Shown here: in pieces, positions 25,406 to 37,708 of the stretch | How the letters are laid out: each line of letters begins with the position of its first letter | How positions within the stretch are numbered: the first letter of the stretch is position 1 | NCBI GenBank assembly: GCA_035578905.1 | Contig: JAQJVL010000002.1 | Location: 6,882,717 to 6,946,716 of the forward strand | Reading direction: 5' to 3' | DNA: 64,000 bases | Source: Stictocephala bisonia | Taxonomy: Eukaryota; Arthropoda; Insecta; Hemiptera; Membracidae | The notes under the pieces: generated by a model | The model's input: only the letters and a program-made list of their open reading frames with translations | The model's database searches: none | What the model was told of the DNA's origin: nothing | Program-made: the position numbers and the translations under genes

Positions 25406-26868
25406 AGCACAGCGTCATTATTACTGACTTACGGATGCACCATTTGATTCATGTTTGATAAGCTAGATCAAGTCGAACCTCATGCAGAACTGAGACTTGC
25501 TCAACTTAATAAGCACGTTAAGTTGTGACAGATTTGACATTTTTTACATAATGCTTCGTGGCTACGTTGGTTCAGTAGAGGCTATTAGATTTATAGGTTA
25601 ATCCTTTGGCTCAAGAGATCCATTTGTTTGCTCATACTTTCGAGTGTGTGATCTAGTGGTCATATGTGCTAGACTCTTTGTGCTCTTTGTGATGTCAGCA
25701 CTACAAACAGGCTTTAAAATTTTTTTTTTTACAACTATTATGTAATATCTAATATTTAGTGTGTCTCTAAATAATTCAAGTAATAGTGTTGCTTCGTTAA
25801 TTCAATGTTATTTTTTTATGTCCTTATTTCGAATATAATAATAAAAACAGGTCCACTTGTTTGGTGTTGTTATTTACGCATTTAACCATTAATATTCATA
25901 ACGGCATGAAACGAGAAGACATCTATCAATGGAAAGGCTTCATGGCATCAAATGAATGAGTTCTTGACCTCGGCCGTCATAGTAGTTCTGTGTTCTAGCC
26001 ATACTGATGTACCTACATAGCATCGAAGCACTCATAGTAATAATAATAATAATTGGTTTACTTTACTCGCGTGACACGAGTTTCAAATGCGAAAGTATCT
26101 ATTTTTTTAATATAGATACTTTCGTTTTTCTACTGCGATCATCATAAACTAGGTTGTTGTGGTAGTTGGTCAAAGCCTAGCTTCTTAAGCTAAAAGTTCT
26201 TAATTTGATCATAATTAAAAGGGATCAGCTGATGATATGAACTTTTTTAATAATGCTCCGATCTTAGATCCATTGTCAAGTTCTTCATTAGAACAAAATT
26301 CCGTACAATTTGAGAATCAAAACCTCTATTTTTACAAAAAGTATTATATATTTCCGTTTTTGATCACGCTCGTAATTTTGCTGGCTTTTGTACTGAAAAT
26401 AAACATCGCATTTTTGTTTTTAAGTTATTTATCTACTTCAAAAATATTTTTAGCACAAAAATCGAGAATGTCCCTGTACATAACTACCCAAAAATTATAA
26501 AGGCATATTTCACTGTATTCCCAACTAACTATATTGTTGTACCATGAACAACATGATGATGTAAAACCCACTAAAAACTCTAAAATGTTCCATTTACTTT
26601 AATCTTTGTTTATCTTAAGCGTTGTTATGGGGGTCGATGAACTATTCCTCATAATGTACCATCTTTCTGGATGAAATATAGAAGTGTATTTAATACTGGA
26701 AAGTTTTCTTTCTGTTTATATTGACATTTTGAAACTTGATAAATATTGATGCGTGACCCCATCAACGTATTGTTTACTATACGGCTGCTAAAAAGCCATT
26801 TTAAGGGATTTCCATAAATACGCGATAAAAAACCAATTCTCTTGTCTAGGGTGGAACAGTATGGCCTT
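25406..26868. other. Spacer upstream of the 278-aa gene
   Basis: Holds a TAA microsatellite (26038-26052), the 26090 hairpin and an 87-codon AT-rich frame (26237-26500) with no recognised domain. Confidence 0.5.
26090..26124. repeat. Short hairpin
   Basis: CGAAAGTATCTAT and its exact reverse complement around a 9-base AT loop. Confidence 0.8.
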
Positions 26869-26869
26869 G

Positions 26870-26904
26870 AATATATCTTATATATGCGGAACAATGGGAT
26901 CAGA
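26870..26904 (+). promoter_or_regulatory. Core promoter of the 278-aa cuticle gene
   Basis: TATA-like tract ATATATC...TATATAT at 26871-26885, with TCAGA (A at 26902) 30 bases after the T at 26872. The ATG is at 26932. Weaker than the other promoters because the TATA match is not a perfect TATAAA. Confidence 0.5.
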
Positions 26905-26931
26905 CCTCGAACTTGAGTCTCCGGCTTCAAC

Positions 26932-27425
26932 ATGATGCTTTTTGTAAGTATGATTATACGTTTATGTATAAAGAATTTTGTAATTTTATAAATTAAAATG
27001 TAATAATTATTGAAAAATGTGAAATTAAATTATACTTCTATTAAAAATTTAAAGTTCTGTGAAAGAATATTTTTTTTTCAAATAATGCTACAGGTAATAC
27101 GTCACATTATGAGGTAAACATTGTTGGAGCTGTTTAAAGTATCAAGAACTCCTTTTGTAACAGAATCTTACGAGTATATTTTTAATGTATAATTCATTTC
27201 AGGATTTCAGTATTTGAGGTCGTAAATTTTTTTGAAATTTCAATCCTTGTATCATGTCATAATCATTGAGTTGTACAGGGAGTTTAGATGTAACTAAGAC
27301 AACAAAATAATCAAATATTAAAAAAATTTTACAGAAAATAGAAATGCCGAAAAACTAAACATTATCAGATATGAGGAAATACTTTTAGTTTATTCTATTT
27401 TTTTTTACCTAAGCTAAAATAATAC

Positions 27426-27474
<49 letters not shown>

Positions 27475-30448
27475 TATATTTAGATGTTTGTATAAATTAG
27501 TGATTCTATATTAATTTTTGTCACATAAAAATTATTAAAATTTGTAAACATCAATGCACTATGTTAATAAACTTTGAGGTTAAGATTTAATATTATTCGT
27601 GTAAACGTAAAACATGGTTGGTTTTCTGTTTATATCTTTCCATTTTATAAATGAGAAGTTTGATCTTAAATTCCCCAACGTTATAATACTCAAAATTTAT
27701 ATACAGGTTATAACTACTAAGGAGTGTTAAGCTTAATGTAAGATACAAAATACCAGAAAACATTTTTCAACAGTGTTTTTTTTTTCAAAATCAGTAAACT
27801 TTAAATATTTAAACGTTAATATTTGAGATCATTTATCACGATAAAAAGGTAAAAGATATAATGTGTTGACAAATACAACAGTAAATGGAATTTTCTCCTT
27901 TATTTTTAAATATACTTGAACAAATATGAGTTATATTTACTATTAAAAATCACAGATTATTTTTGCTTTGTACATTTCGTTTTAAGTGTTACATTTTGAG
28001 TAATTATAGTTCCAATATTTATTATACTACCATTATGAAACATTAAACTGTGCTATGCATTTATTTTTAACTAGTAAAATTGTTGATTAGGTCAACATAT
28101 GTAACAAATTCAAACATTTTATTGTTACAAGTTTATTATGAAATATATATATCTAAAAATAAACTTTTAGACATAAAATAAAATCATTTTATAATATTTA
28201 AAGGTAACTATCCACATTTAACTCCAAATCCAAATTTTTTATTGTATTTTAAAAACACCAGTGTGCTGTCCAAAATTTTGTGATCTTTGCTGTAGTCGAT
28301 AACGTAGCTAGATTTTTTTATTATAAATTTAACTGGGTGTCAACATTCATAGTTAAAACAATTTTATAAGAGATCAACAGATATTTAAAAGATAGACAGT
28401 TTAAAAACAAAGTATCAATATTATTTTAAAATATCTTGTTCAAGTTTTCTTAATTTCATGCCCATTACGGCTTAAGATTACGCCAATAAAACCTCTGTTT
28501 AAGTTGTAATAAACTCACTACACTTGGTTTAACTAGACTTAATAATATAATTTCGTTCTTCCTACTTTATTTGTCATTGTAAACAATCTGATCACAAATA
28601 CCTGTAAACTGTGATCAGAGAGTTTTCCTAGTTTTTCACTATTCACTATTCATAAAGGAAACAACCCGTGAGGAAAACACAAAGGCCTATAGATAAATTA
28701 GTGTACTTCATTAAAAAAAGCAAGTATAACCTAAAAACTATTTATTTACTAAAATATAAATCTGTTTTCATACAAGCCTACAATTGTTTACGTCTTGTTG
28801 GTACCCAAAAACACTAACCTATAGTTTTATAACCGTATCAGTTAGTTGTAAAATAAGGAGAGTAGCAAGGCAGTGTTTTTTTTTTTTTTCAAAATATTCT
28901 TAGTATCCAAAGACAAGATTATTCTGCATTTAATGAAAAAAAAATCTTAACATGTAAATAAAGTTAAAAGTTATATCATAACAGTTGTATGTCTTGATAG
29001 ATAATAGTATTTTTTATTTATTGTATTTGTTTACTTCACTTGCCAGTTCACATGGGCCTGCAGGCCTGTGCGTGAAGGTTATACAACAAGTGAAGTACCG
29101 ACCGTTAGCTAAGTTGAGTATTGAATGTTGGATCCTAATCTCTGCAGTCCGAAACATTAGCCACTGAGCCACCAAGCCCGCAGTATATAATTATAAGACA
29201 TACTTTTCTATTAAGGTTATATTTAGAAAACCTTTCAGTAATTTATTCGTCCAATATTTGAAAATATGCCTGAAAATCACCTTAAAATGATTTATTCAAC
29301 ATAAATTTTTATGAGATATTGATTATTTGAATGTTATTATTAAGTGGATTTCTTTTATTATACTCTAAAGCAATCATATTTTTTATATGGAAGATAGTAG
29401 ACAGTGTTATGATTGAACGCTAACTTCTGTTTATTACTTTAAGAGCCACGGATCAATTAGATGTACGGTACATATTTGGTAAAATAGTAAAAGTAAATTA
29501 GCATTGATTTATATTTCCCAATAAGGAATATACTTATATTAATACAATATAAATATCGAATATGAATTATTCTAAGTTAGTTAGTGTCATTTTGTGTATT
29601 GGTATTGTTTTGTTACATTTAAGGTGGTACTCGCTCTGGCTCAAGCCACCTTGGGCTCTCCCCTATACACTCCAGAAGTAGCATCAGCCAAGGCATCTCA
29701 TCTATTGGATCATTCTTTGGTCAGTTCGGGAGCCTCATCCGTTCCAGCAGCCATTCCCAGTACTCAAGTATCGTACAAGACACTAGCCCCACTTCCAGTC
29801 ATCACCCCAGCTGGATATCTTGCTGACGCCCCTGAGGTTGCAGCCGCTAAGGCCGCTCACTTCGCAGCACACGCTAAAGCTGGCGACTACTCCTGGACTT
29901 CTCAGATCGACAACCCATACAAAGCTTCCCCCGCCATCGCTGGTGGTAGTTACATTGCTGCCCTGCCCGAATCAGCAATCACTCAACATGCCAGGCACGC
30001 AGGAGCTGCATTTATTCCCTACTCTGGACTAATCCCAGGTTCTCCCGACCTTGCCTTGGCAAAGGCTGTTCACAACGCTCAGCATGCCAACACACTGGGA
30101 CTTGCTTCACCTACACTCCACTCTGGATTTATTGCAGATTCTCCTGAGCTTGCCCTAGCAAAGGCAGTTCACTTTGCTGAGCACGTCAATGCCGCAGGAC
30201 TGCCTGCTCATCTTCCTCCTTCAGGAGTTATCCCGGATTTTCCTGAAGTTGCCCTAGCTAGAGCAGCCCACCACGATGAACACATTAAAGCTTCAGCACT
30301 TGCAAATGCCATTGTTGACGATTACCACTTAGCGTCTCATATTTCCTCCTTGGGATTTATTCCAGAGTCCCCTGAGACTACAGTGGCAAGGTCAGCTCAT
30401 CTTGCTGCTAACTCGGCCGCCACTGCTGCTGCTCTACAACCCATTTAA
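26932..30448 (+). CDS. Multi-motif (about seven copies) cuticle protein, 278 aa, two exons
   Basis: Exon 1 is 26932-26943 (ATGATGCTTTTT, then GTAAGT). Exon 2 is 29624-30448 after ACATTTAAG. The 2680-bp phase-0 intron holds a TA microsatellite and a SINE. The joined start MMLFVVLALAQATLG is a signal peptide, with the first motif (YTPEVASAKASH) right after cleavage. Further motif copies lie near residues 67-90 (the canonical one, YLADAPEVAAAKAAHFAAH), 113-131 (degenerate, ALPESAITQHARH), 138-160, 171-194, 204-226 and 247-268. The last four are near-tandem at about 33-43 residue spacing. This is about twice the size of the two upstream paralogs, and internal motif duplication explains it. Either of the first two ATGs could start translation. 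AATAAA is at 30609-30614. Function is inferred as structural, extracellular cuticle. Confidence 0.9.
27435..27480. repeat. TA microsatellite in the 278-aa gene intron
   Basis: AT dinucleotides preceded by CATACATACATA. Confidence 0.95.
29034..29183 (-). mobile_element. Second copy of the same SINE, in the 278-aa gene intron
   Basis: Minus strand, same head (CTGCGGGCTTGGTGGCTCAG), A box TGGCTCAGTGG (29171-29161) and body (GCCTGCAGGCCCATGTGAAC) as the element at 627-810. The B box is eroded and the tail is not clean, so it is an older copy. It opposes the host gene. Confidence 0.75.
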
Positions 30449-30614
30449 ACATAATTATCAGAACTGATAAGAACTGAAAGAAAATATGAAAGTAATTTTC
30501 ATTTAAATTTTACAATTTTCAAACTATATTTAGTAATTTCCTTTCACTCACCTCAATACAATGTTTGGACATTCCCGTCCATTTAAGTAAACGTAATTAA
30601 AAAGGACGAATAAA

Positions 30615-31159
30615 ACAAAACAAATCGCTAACGCTTTTTTACGGGATTTAACATTATGTTACAAAATTGTTGGATCAAAGCTGATTTTCACCGAATATTT
30701 TCCGTTAATTGACTACCACTACATTTTTCCCGTTAACTCACTACCACTTAAGAAATATTCTATCGCTCTAAAAACTATTCCTCAATTATTTTTACGTCCA
30801 CTATGGTATTCAATGTCCTTTATGAATCCGATATCACTGTCCTTATCACTTTCTAAGAACTTACACACGAAAAGCGCATTCAGCAGTTTTACCATTTTGT
30901 GATCAACTTTAGTAGCCACCTAACTTATCCTAACCTAACCTAATTGAAAACAAGTTCAGCCTAACCTGACCTAACCGTAATTGAAAACAAGAGTAGTGGT
31001 AGTGAAGTAACGAAAAATAGTTGTAGTGAGTTAACGGAAAAAGTCCTTTTCTCCTTGTGTCAGAATTTATAAAAATAAATTAATTAATGCGCAGAATAAC
31101 TTTTAATAGGCCTACTATCATTGTTTTTATATATTCAACTTATCCGTAGACACACATCA
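30615..31159. other. Spacer with CCTAACC words and a short inverted pair
   Basis: CTAACCTAACCTAATTGAAAA and CTGACCTAACCGTAATTGAA at 30932-30985. CCGTTAACTCACTACCACTA near 30730 is inverted near 31020 (tagtgagttaacgg), giving a loose 300-bp foldback. Confidence 0.5.
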
Positions 31160-31250
31160 TCAAGATATAGGCGTATATGGATTTCGAATGAGTGTGATGA
31201 ATGAATGTAGTCATTATTACAAATTAAGAAGGACTATTCATAAGAAAGTA
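31160..31250 (+). repeat. R2 repeat, 5' fragment
   Basis: GAATGAGTGTGATGAATGAA and GTAGTCATTATTAC, then AAGGACTATTCATAAG. It lies just before the duplication start. Confidence 0.45.
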
Positions 31251-31812
31251 TCACTAATGAATAACTTAGTAAAAAACGAATAGCCGGTGGTTATCAGCTG
31301 ATCTCTTTCAAAATTATTAAGCTGGAATATGCTATATATTTACTACTCATAACTTAAAATTAAGTATTCTTTGTTTAGAAGAAGAAGAATTGTAAGATTA
31401 TTTATCGAATAGTATGCTTTTACAGGCCTTTCTTTATACATGAAGAAAGTTAATAGTTTTCCCTTGTTTATAATATTCCACCCATAACATTTTTCCTTAA
31501 AAAACCTTACCTGCAATTTTAGTTGTGATGACCTAACCCTGACCACTTCTGAAATGGTTTAGCAAAAAAATGTCTTATTTTGCTACTCTACAGACGCAGT
31601 GACGTAATTTTAAATAGTTAATGTTGTGGTTAGAAAAATATTGATATACCCGAATTCGGATGTAAATTTGAAATCTTGACACAAAAACTATGCGTATTTT
31701 AAGTTTAATGTGAGCTATTACATTATTGTAGGATGAAGGTGCATGCCGATTGTATTCCTATTACTAACTTAGATAAACTATCTTAGAAAGGTTTATATAG
31801 TGAGGTTTATAT

Positions 31813-32040
31813 CTGTACGTGTATGGGTGGGCGGGTGGGTCAGTACTCACTTTATGTCTATGGGTTGGCGTGTGGGTCAGTACCACTGTATGTCTATGGG
31901 TGGGCGGGTGGTGTGGTCGAGTAGATCAATACCACACCATACGTGTATAGGTGGTCGAGTAGCTCAATACCACACCATACATGTATGGGTGGGTCAATAC
32001 CATACTGTTCATGTCAGGGCAAGTGGTGGGTGATGCATTT
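31813..32040 (+). repeat. Dispersed G-rich repeat in the copy-A-only segment
   Basis: TACGTGTATGGGTGGGCGGG-TGGGTCAGTACT and several degraded units, the same seed as the 2-kb array. Confidence 0.75.
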
Positions 32041-32945
32041 TACATGTATGAACTGAGTTTTACTAGGATTTTTTCCTAGTAAGTATAGGCTATGTATAAC
32101 CTAAAATCAGTGTGATAGTGTCAGTTTAAAAATATTTAGTAAGTTACCACTATGTATTCATCAAATGAGCTTGACAAAATTTCAATCTTCTGTATACAGG
32201 ATTCTAGTTGTGAGGCCATTTAATAATAATAAATAATTTGTTGAAGTCCATCTACAGATTATAATTTAGCTTCTAAGTACTCTTTTAACTATGTATCTCT
32301 TATGTTGCCTTTTCTTTAAATATTTGATATTGTAATATAATATGTATAATACTTACATTTATATTTTATTAAAATTAGGTCCATTTATATTTTATTGAAA
32401 TATATAATGCGGTTTAAACTGAACCACATTATATATTTAATCGAATGGTGGCTGGGAGGTCAGGCCAAGAGACTAGCCCTAGATGGTTCATATTTTACAT
32501 ATAAATAAACACAGTAGCATACAATAATTAGCTCTCTTAGTTCAGTACGTCTATACTGTAAGAGAAACCAGTTGGTATTGTACATCGTTGATCAGTGTAC
32601 AAAAGCAAAGGCATAATTGTGTCGAACTTTCTCTAATGAATTGTTACCTTAAACGTAACTTATTTAAAAAATAGAACGAACTAAAGGTATTTTAGTGAAT
32701 CTCCGGACAACTTCAGAACACTTACAATAATTGCTTGAACTACAAGGAAGTAAGAATACTACCACCAATAGCGTGATGATATTAGCCAGCCCTAACTGAT
32801 TGTCACGTTGTAACTCTTTATATATACTTGTCTATTAAAATATGCGTTTGAACGTGTACGTTGTTAAAAACTTTCTGAGCGTGAATTTTCTTATTTTTAC
32901 AATATCTAATAGATGTATGTTTCTTATTGTTTATGATTGCTATAT

Positions 32946-33693
32946 AAGGTGTCCCAAAAACCCTCCCCCCTGTAACTTTTCCTTCCTCTGAAACAAACCA
33001 ATATCCTTTGAGAGATAGTTGTGTAAAGACTAATTATGTTTTTTGTGCTTTATGAGATCTTAACTCCTAAACCCAAAAAGGGGATTTGGAGGGACAAGTC
33101 CCAAATTTCAAATGCAAACCCCCATCAAGTGATATCTCATTTTAAAGTTCTTTATAAAAAAAGAACAATGCCATAAACTAGAGTTCCCTATTGCAATTCA
33201 AAATAAAACCACAGCCTGTTGAACGTTTATTAAAAAGTTACGCTAAAAAAAATCAATGGTTTTGTTGACTCATCTGTTCGGACTTATGACCTTTGTACTT
33301 ACTTGATAATAATCTGTTTGCTTAGATTTTCTTAATTTGCATAAACTTACCTTATTCCTGCTTTAGTTATAAAAGAATTTTTCTATAGGTTTTAAATGTA
33401 ATTATTAGTTTAAATTTTGACAGGTTGTAGTTTTATACTAGATTGAGATGGAGACCTCTAGTTTGTGGAATTCTTCTTTTTTCATAAAGACCTTTATAAT
33501 AAGGGTCACTTGATAGGGGTTTGCATTTGAAGTTTTGGGCTTCCCCCCAATCCCCCGTTTTGGGTTGATGAGTTAAGTTCTCATATAGCACAAAAATTAT
33601 CATTAGTAATTACATAACTATTCCTCAAAGGATATTGATTTGTTTAATTCCGTTCAAAATTAACCGGGGGGACTTTTAGGACACCTTAACAAT
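32946..33693. mobile_element. Inverted-repeat element, copy A (GGTGTCCCAAAA ends)
   Basis: Left arm about 32949-33215 and right arm about 33440-33690 are inverted copies: AAGGTGTCCCAAAA at the left end, reverse complement at the right, with matching internal blocks such as CAAACCAATATCCTTTGA. It is present in both duplication copies, so it predates the duplication. No coding capacity is seen. Confidence 0.75.
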
Positions 33694-34021
33694 ACACATG
33701 GCCATATGCATTTCATTCTTGACAATGCCATGCATTATAGATTCACCCAAATTACACTAACCGCACTCATTTCAAATTAAGTACAGTGAACACCACTGAA
33801 TTCGGGCACTCTAGACTCAAATTAAGAAGGTAAAATTACTCTATATTATTCAAATGATGATCATTCAGTGATTATCCATTTAAAACTATTATACTAACAG
33901 TGTAACATTCCACTAACTAGTATTGAATAAACAAGAAAATTTATGTCATATATTAATTATTGTAGTGATTATGAGGTATAGAATTGGCGATTAAAGATTA
34001 GAAATTTCATAGTACATATCT

Positions 34022-34419
34022 AACAAATAATAAGTTTAACGTACCTTTGTCGTCTCCAGCTACAAAATCCTATTTATTGGATTACCGGTTTCAGAGTAAG
34101 AACTCCATGTTCTTATCCATTGTACGTTGTCAAAACAGTCACATTAAAAACATAATACAAAAATTACATATTTATAAAAATAAAAATAATAAAACATATG
34201 ATAACATTGCCGGTTGGTATGATGGTTAGATCCGGATTGTATTTTTGTATAATGTTTTAATGTGATTGTTTTGACAACGTACAATGGATGTGAACATGGA
34301 GTTCTTACTCTGAAACCGGTAATACAATAAATATGATTTTGTAGCTGAAGACGACAAAGGTACGTTAACCTTATTATTTGTTTTATATATCAGCTCAGGA
34401 GGCTTTAGCAATGAATAAA
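34022..34419. mobile_element. Foldback/MITE-like insertion in copy A
   Basis: Two arms of about 120 bp, around 34023-34155 and 34255-34386, are inverted copies (caaataataag, ACGTACCTTTGTCGTC, TACCGGTTTCAGAGTAAGAA). Copy B lacks it and reads catagtatatttctcttgaatgg at about 45762. The flanks AGTACATATCT and AGTATATATCT look like a target-site duplication of about 8-10 bp, which would fit hAT-like mobilisation (inference). It has no transposase. Confidence 0.7.
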
Positions 34420-34829
34420 GTATATATCTCTTTAATGCGTTCCAAAACCCTAAAATAAACTTAGAAACGTCAATCAAATTCAAGGATTTAGAAGATATAT
34501 TTTTTTTAAATTCAAGGCCAAATTTTATAAATAAATATCTTTCAGATAACGTAATTTTCTGAATATCTCTAAGTCAAAACGCAAATATGTAGTTACAAGT
34601 ATAAAATTTCAACATATAATGTTTAGTTAAAGACAACTTAGAATGTAATAAAAGTTTTATAAAAAATATACTGGTTGTGCATTCCCTCTTGAATAAAAAT
34701 CGATAAAAGTCCAGTTATTAGCGCATTAAGTCCAACTGTTAACGCAAGCTTTTCTTTTGTTATAAAAAGTGTGTTTTATGATACTTATTTAGTTAAAGGC
34801 CAGCTCCTTATCAAAGGGTACATTTCTGA

Positions 34830-34960
34830 ACAGAGTTAAATTATTTACTAGCCTATTAATTAGCACTTCTGCTTCCAATTAAGATAGTCATGGCTGAAAT
34901 CTGAGAAGGTTTACTTCATAACAAGCCAAAGGGATTTGGACTGCTGTCCCTTAACACCAT
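34830..34960 (-). repeat. Repeat R3, inverted fragment in copy A
   Basis: GGATTTGGACTGCTGTCCCTT is the reverse of the R3 core, with flanking matches (ACTAGCCTATTAATTAGC, TCTGCTTCC). Confidence 0.5.
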
Positions 34961-34972
34961 TTGTGTACTATA

Positions 34973-34977
<5 letters not shown>

Positions 34978-35009
<32 letters not shown>
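34978..35009. repeat. Poly(A) tract
   Basis: Over 30 A in a row in copy A; copy B has a short broken A-rich run instead. Confidence 0.9.
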
Positions 35010-35011
<2 letters not shown>

Positions 35012-35084
35012 AAAGAAAAACAAAACAAAGTAACGTGGGCAGGTTTACTCTGAAAATCACAACCAATATCACAACACATGTATT

Positions 35085-35285
35085 AGTGGGCGTGTGGGTC
35101 AATAGCATTGTGCATGAGGTGGGTGGGTACGTACAGGGGTGGGTTTATAAAACGTATATGTAGAAGCGAATGGGTGGGTGGTTGAGTTAAAACCACTATA
35201 TATGTTTTTTCTGTTGACCTATATGAAAGTACCTTCTGTTCACCCAAACTTTACTAACGTACATGTATGGGTGGGTGGAAAGATG
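35085..35285 (+). repeat. Dispersed G-rich repeat, copy A
   Basis: Loose units (GTGGGCGTGTGGGTCAATAG, GGTGGGTGGGTACGTACAGG, TACATGTATGGGTGGGTGG) of the same family. Confidence 0.65.
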
Positions 35286-36095
35286 CTATTCATATAAACA
35301 AACGTATACCCTGAATGCTAACGTATGTTGTATTTTCTTAGATTCTACAGTGTTATATTTTCTTACCCTATTACGTAACTCATCATGAAGGTTACAATTC
35401 AACAACTCCACCACTGTTGCACTCGATTGCCTTCCTGTGCATTCTATAAACATGTTTTTTAGTTCTTATACACAACTCTCCAAATAAATAAATCTTGCTA
35501 TATAAATTCAAGATGATTTCTTGGAACTAACTATAAGCAGACATTCCTACACACGTTCGTTATTTTCGTAAAATATACAACCAATTTATTCTCACCAAAT
35601 TTTAAACAATTATATTCAGCATTTGTTAATTATTTTTAAAAGTCATTAATATTCAAAATATAGGAGAATATGAATCCTAACAAAAGCGATTCATATATTC
35701 TTGTCATAAAGAACATTTTAATATATATATAATGATTTTTTATGAGCGTTTATTTTTTTTCCAATAATACGTGACCTTTCCTTAGAAAGTACCATTAACT
35801 ATAACCTAATGAGAGATTAACAACCGATGGTAATCGGATGTACCCTTTAAAAATTCATTTAAATCCTTAAAAGTTATCGTTTAACAAAGAACGTATAAAC
35901 TTGTTCTTAAACTATATCCCGTTATCTGTGTGGTTGAAAATAAAAAAATTAGTATTTTTTTCTATTTTTCATAACCAATACTTTATTCAGTTATAATATA
36001 ATATTTGTAAGCTTAAAAAACTAAATATACAATTTAAGCGATGAAAAAAAAGTTGTTACTCAAATAGTATACTCTCAGTAAATCCATGAGATCGT

Positions 36096-37650
36096 TTAAG
36101 ATACATATTGGGAGTAGGGATTAGCCAGAGATCTGTAGCTGAAAGGCTGAGAGATGTGAAGGGCCCAAGGATCTCCATTGGTGTTGGCTGCGTGAATGGC
36201 TTTCTGGATGCCTACCGTGGGCTCTTCTCGGTTAGGGGCAGCAAATGCCACGGTGGCCAGAGCCAGGACAGTGATCACGATCTATGGGTGAAAAAATGAA
36301 ATTACTGTAAATATTCATACATTGTTACATTCTGTAATAAAATGATGAAGTTTTCAATAGTTTTACAAATATATTATATCACTTTAAGATGATAATATAT
36401 AAGTTATATTTATATAGATTGTAAGGTTTAAATGTTATTTTAAACAAATTCAACACACAATTAAAAAAATTCTTTATTTTAACTTGAGTTCTTATAGTCA
36501 TAATGATGTGTTGTTGTTTATGTCATTGCTGTTTAGAAACTTTATCTATCAATAATAACAACTTGATTATGCGTTTCCGTAATTTAATATAGTTCATTAT
36601 TCTTAAATAATTTATAAAAAATGGTGGGTGTGTTTTATTGATTGATAAGAAAATGGACAATCGTTGCATGGAATTTACTCATTTATATTATTATTTACAT
36701 TATATTCAAACTGTTTTGATTGCATTGTCTTCTAGTGCTGTAATGTTATTTGGATTTGATTACCTTACTGCAATGTAAAAATAAATATGTATCAAAATAT
36801 TATATACGACAAATCTTTTATGTTAGGGGTTATCATTGACTTTTAGCTATATAACGCTCACTTCACTCGTACCGTTAATCTGGCCAGTTTAAAATTGAAA
36901 AATAAATTTAAATTCAAATACTATTACAAACACGAACAATTTTTTAACAACATTTTCATAATTGGTAAGTAGTCAAAATAAATAATGAATTTTAATTTCA
37001 GGTTTATTATGCGTATGTAAAAATTACATTTATGTGTGCATTCATAAAAAGGATATGTCATTTACAGGAATAAAAGTAAAAGGCGATCGAACGCAGGCTA
37101 TTAAAACATACAAACATACGTACGATTGGTATACCCAAAACTATCAGCGTACAAATTTTCATCAATATTCATTGTGTAATTTTTGCATAATCGTACCTGC
37201 ACAACAATGGGTTCACTTGTTTCGTAAGTAAGAAAACATGCATATTTTTTCTTACAACACGATTACTCTAAGTTATTAAATATTGGTAATTTAAAATTAC
37301 CCTTTAAAGTTTAGACTAATTTTATCTTTACCTTAATATATTTACAATCTGGTGCATATTTTTACTATTTATATTAAAAGTTAAATTATACAAAATATAT
37401 TTTAGATTAAAATTTTTCAAATAGTTATTATTTCCTCATCGTTAGCTTGTAATAATTCGATAATTTCAAAATACTCAAATACGTATTTTGGTTTACTTCA
37501 GTTAGTGTAGTTATTGGATATTGTACGTGAAAAATTACCAATACAAATACTTAAATACAACCAAGCCTGGTTAATTAAATGACGAAAAAGTGACACACTT
37601 AAAAAAAGGATAATAACACAACCGTGGAATGTTCTTACCAGGAATTTCAT
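36096..37650 (-). CDS. 65-aa mini cuticle protein, duplication copy A
   Basis: Minus strand. Exon 1 is 37650-37639 (MKFL, then GTAAGAAC). Exon 2 is 36281-36096 after CACCCATAG; the intron is 1357 bp, phase 0. Signal peptide about residues 1-18 (MKFLIVITVLALATVAFA), then APN and a single motif core (EEPTVGIQKAIHAAN, about 23-37), then an aromatic tail ending YSQYVS. A reverse-strand AATAAA is at 35982-35987. This is a one-motif version of the family, under half the length of the + strand paralogs. Against copy B it differs at 15 of the 47 mature residues but at only two synonymous codons. The gene is intact (start, splice sites, stop), so it is not an obvious pseudogene. A second possible first exon lies upstream at 38657-38668. 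Confidence 0.82.
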
Positions 37651-37675
37651 GTTGAAGAGAGATGGTGGTCCTTTC

Positions 37676-37708
37676 TGTGTCTTTCCATTGGGACCGTCCC
37701 TATATATG
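37676..37708 (-). promoter_or_regulatory. Core promoter of the copy A mini cuticle gene
   Basis: On the minus strand TATATAG begins at 37706, and a CAG start-like site has its A at 37676, 30 bases on. The ATG is at 37650. Confidence 0.55.

Noticed and set aside
26649..26933. 94-residue minus-strand frame
   Set aside because: It runs antisense through the promoter and first exon of the 278-aa cuticle gene and has no motif.
36108..36299. Plus-strand frames over the copy A and B exons
   Set aside because: Antisense shadows of the cuticle coding exons; the minus strand has the signal peptide, motif, splice sites and stop.
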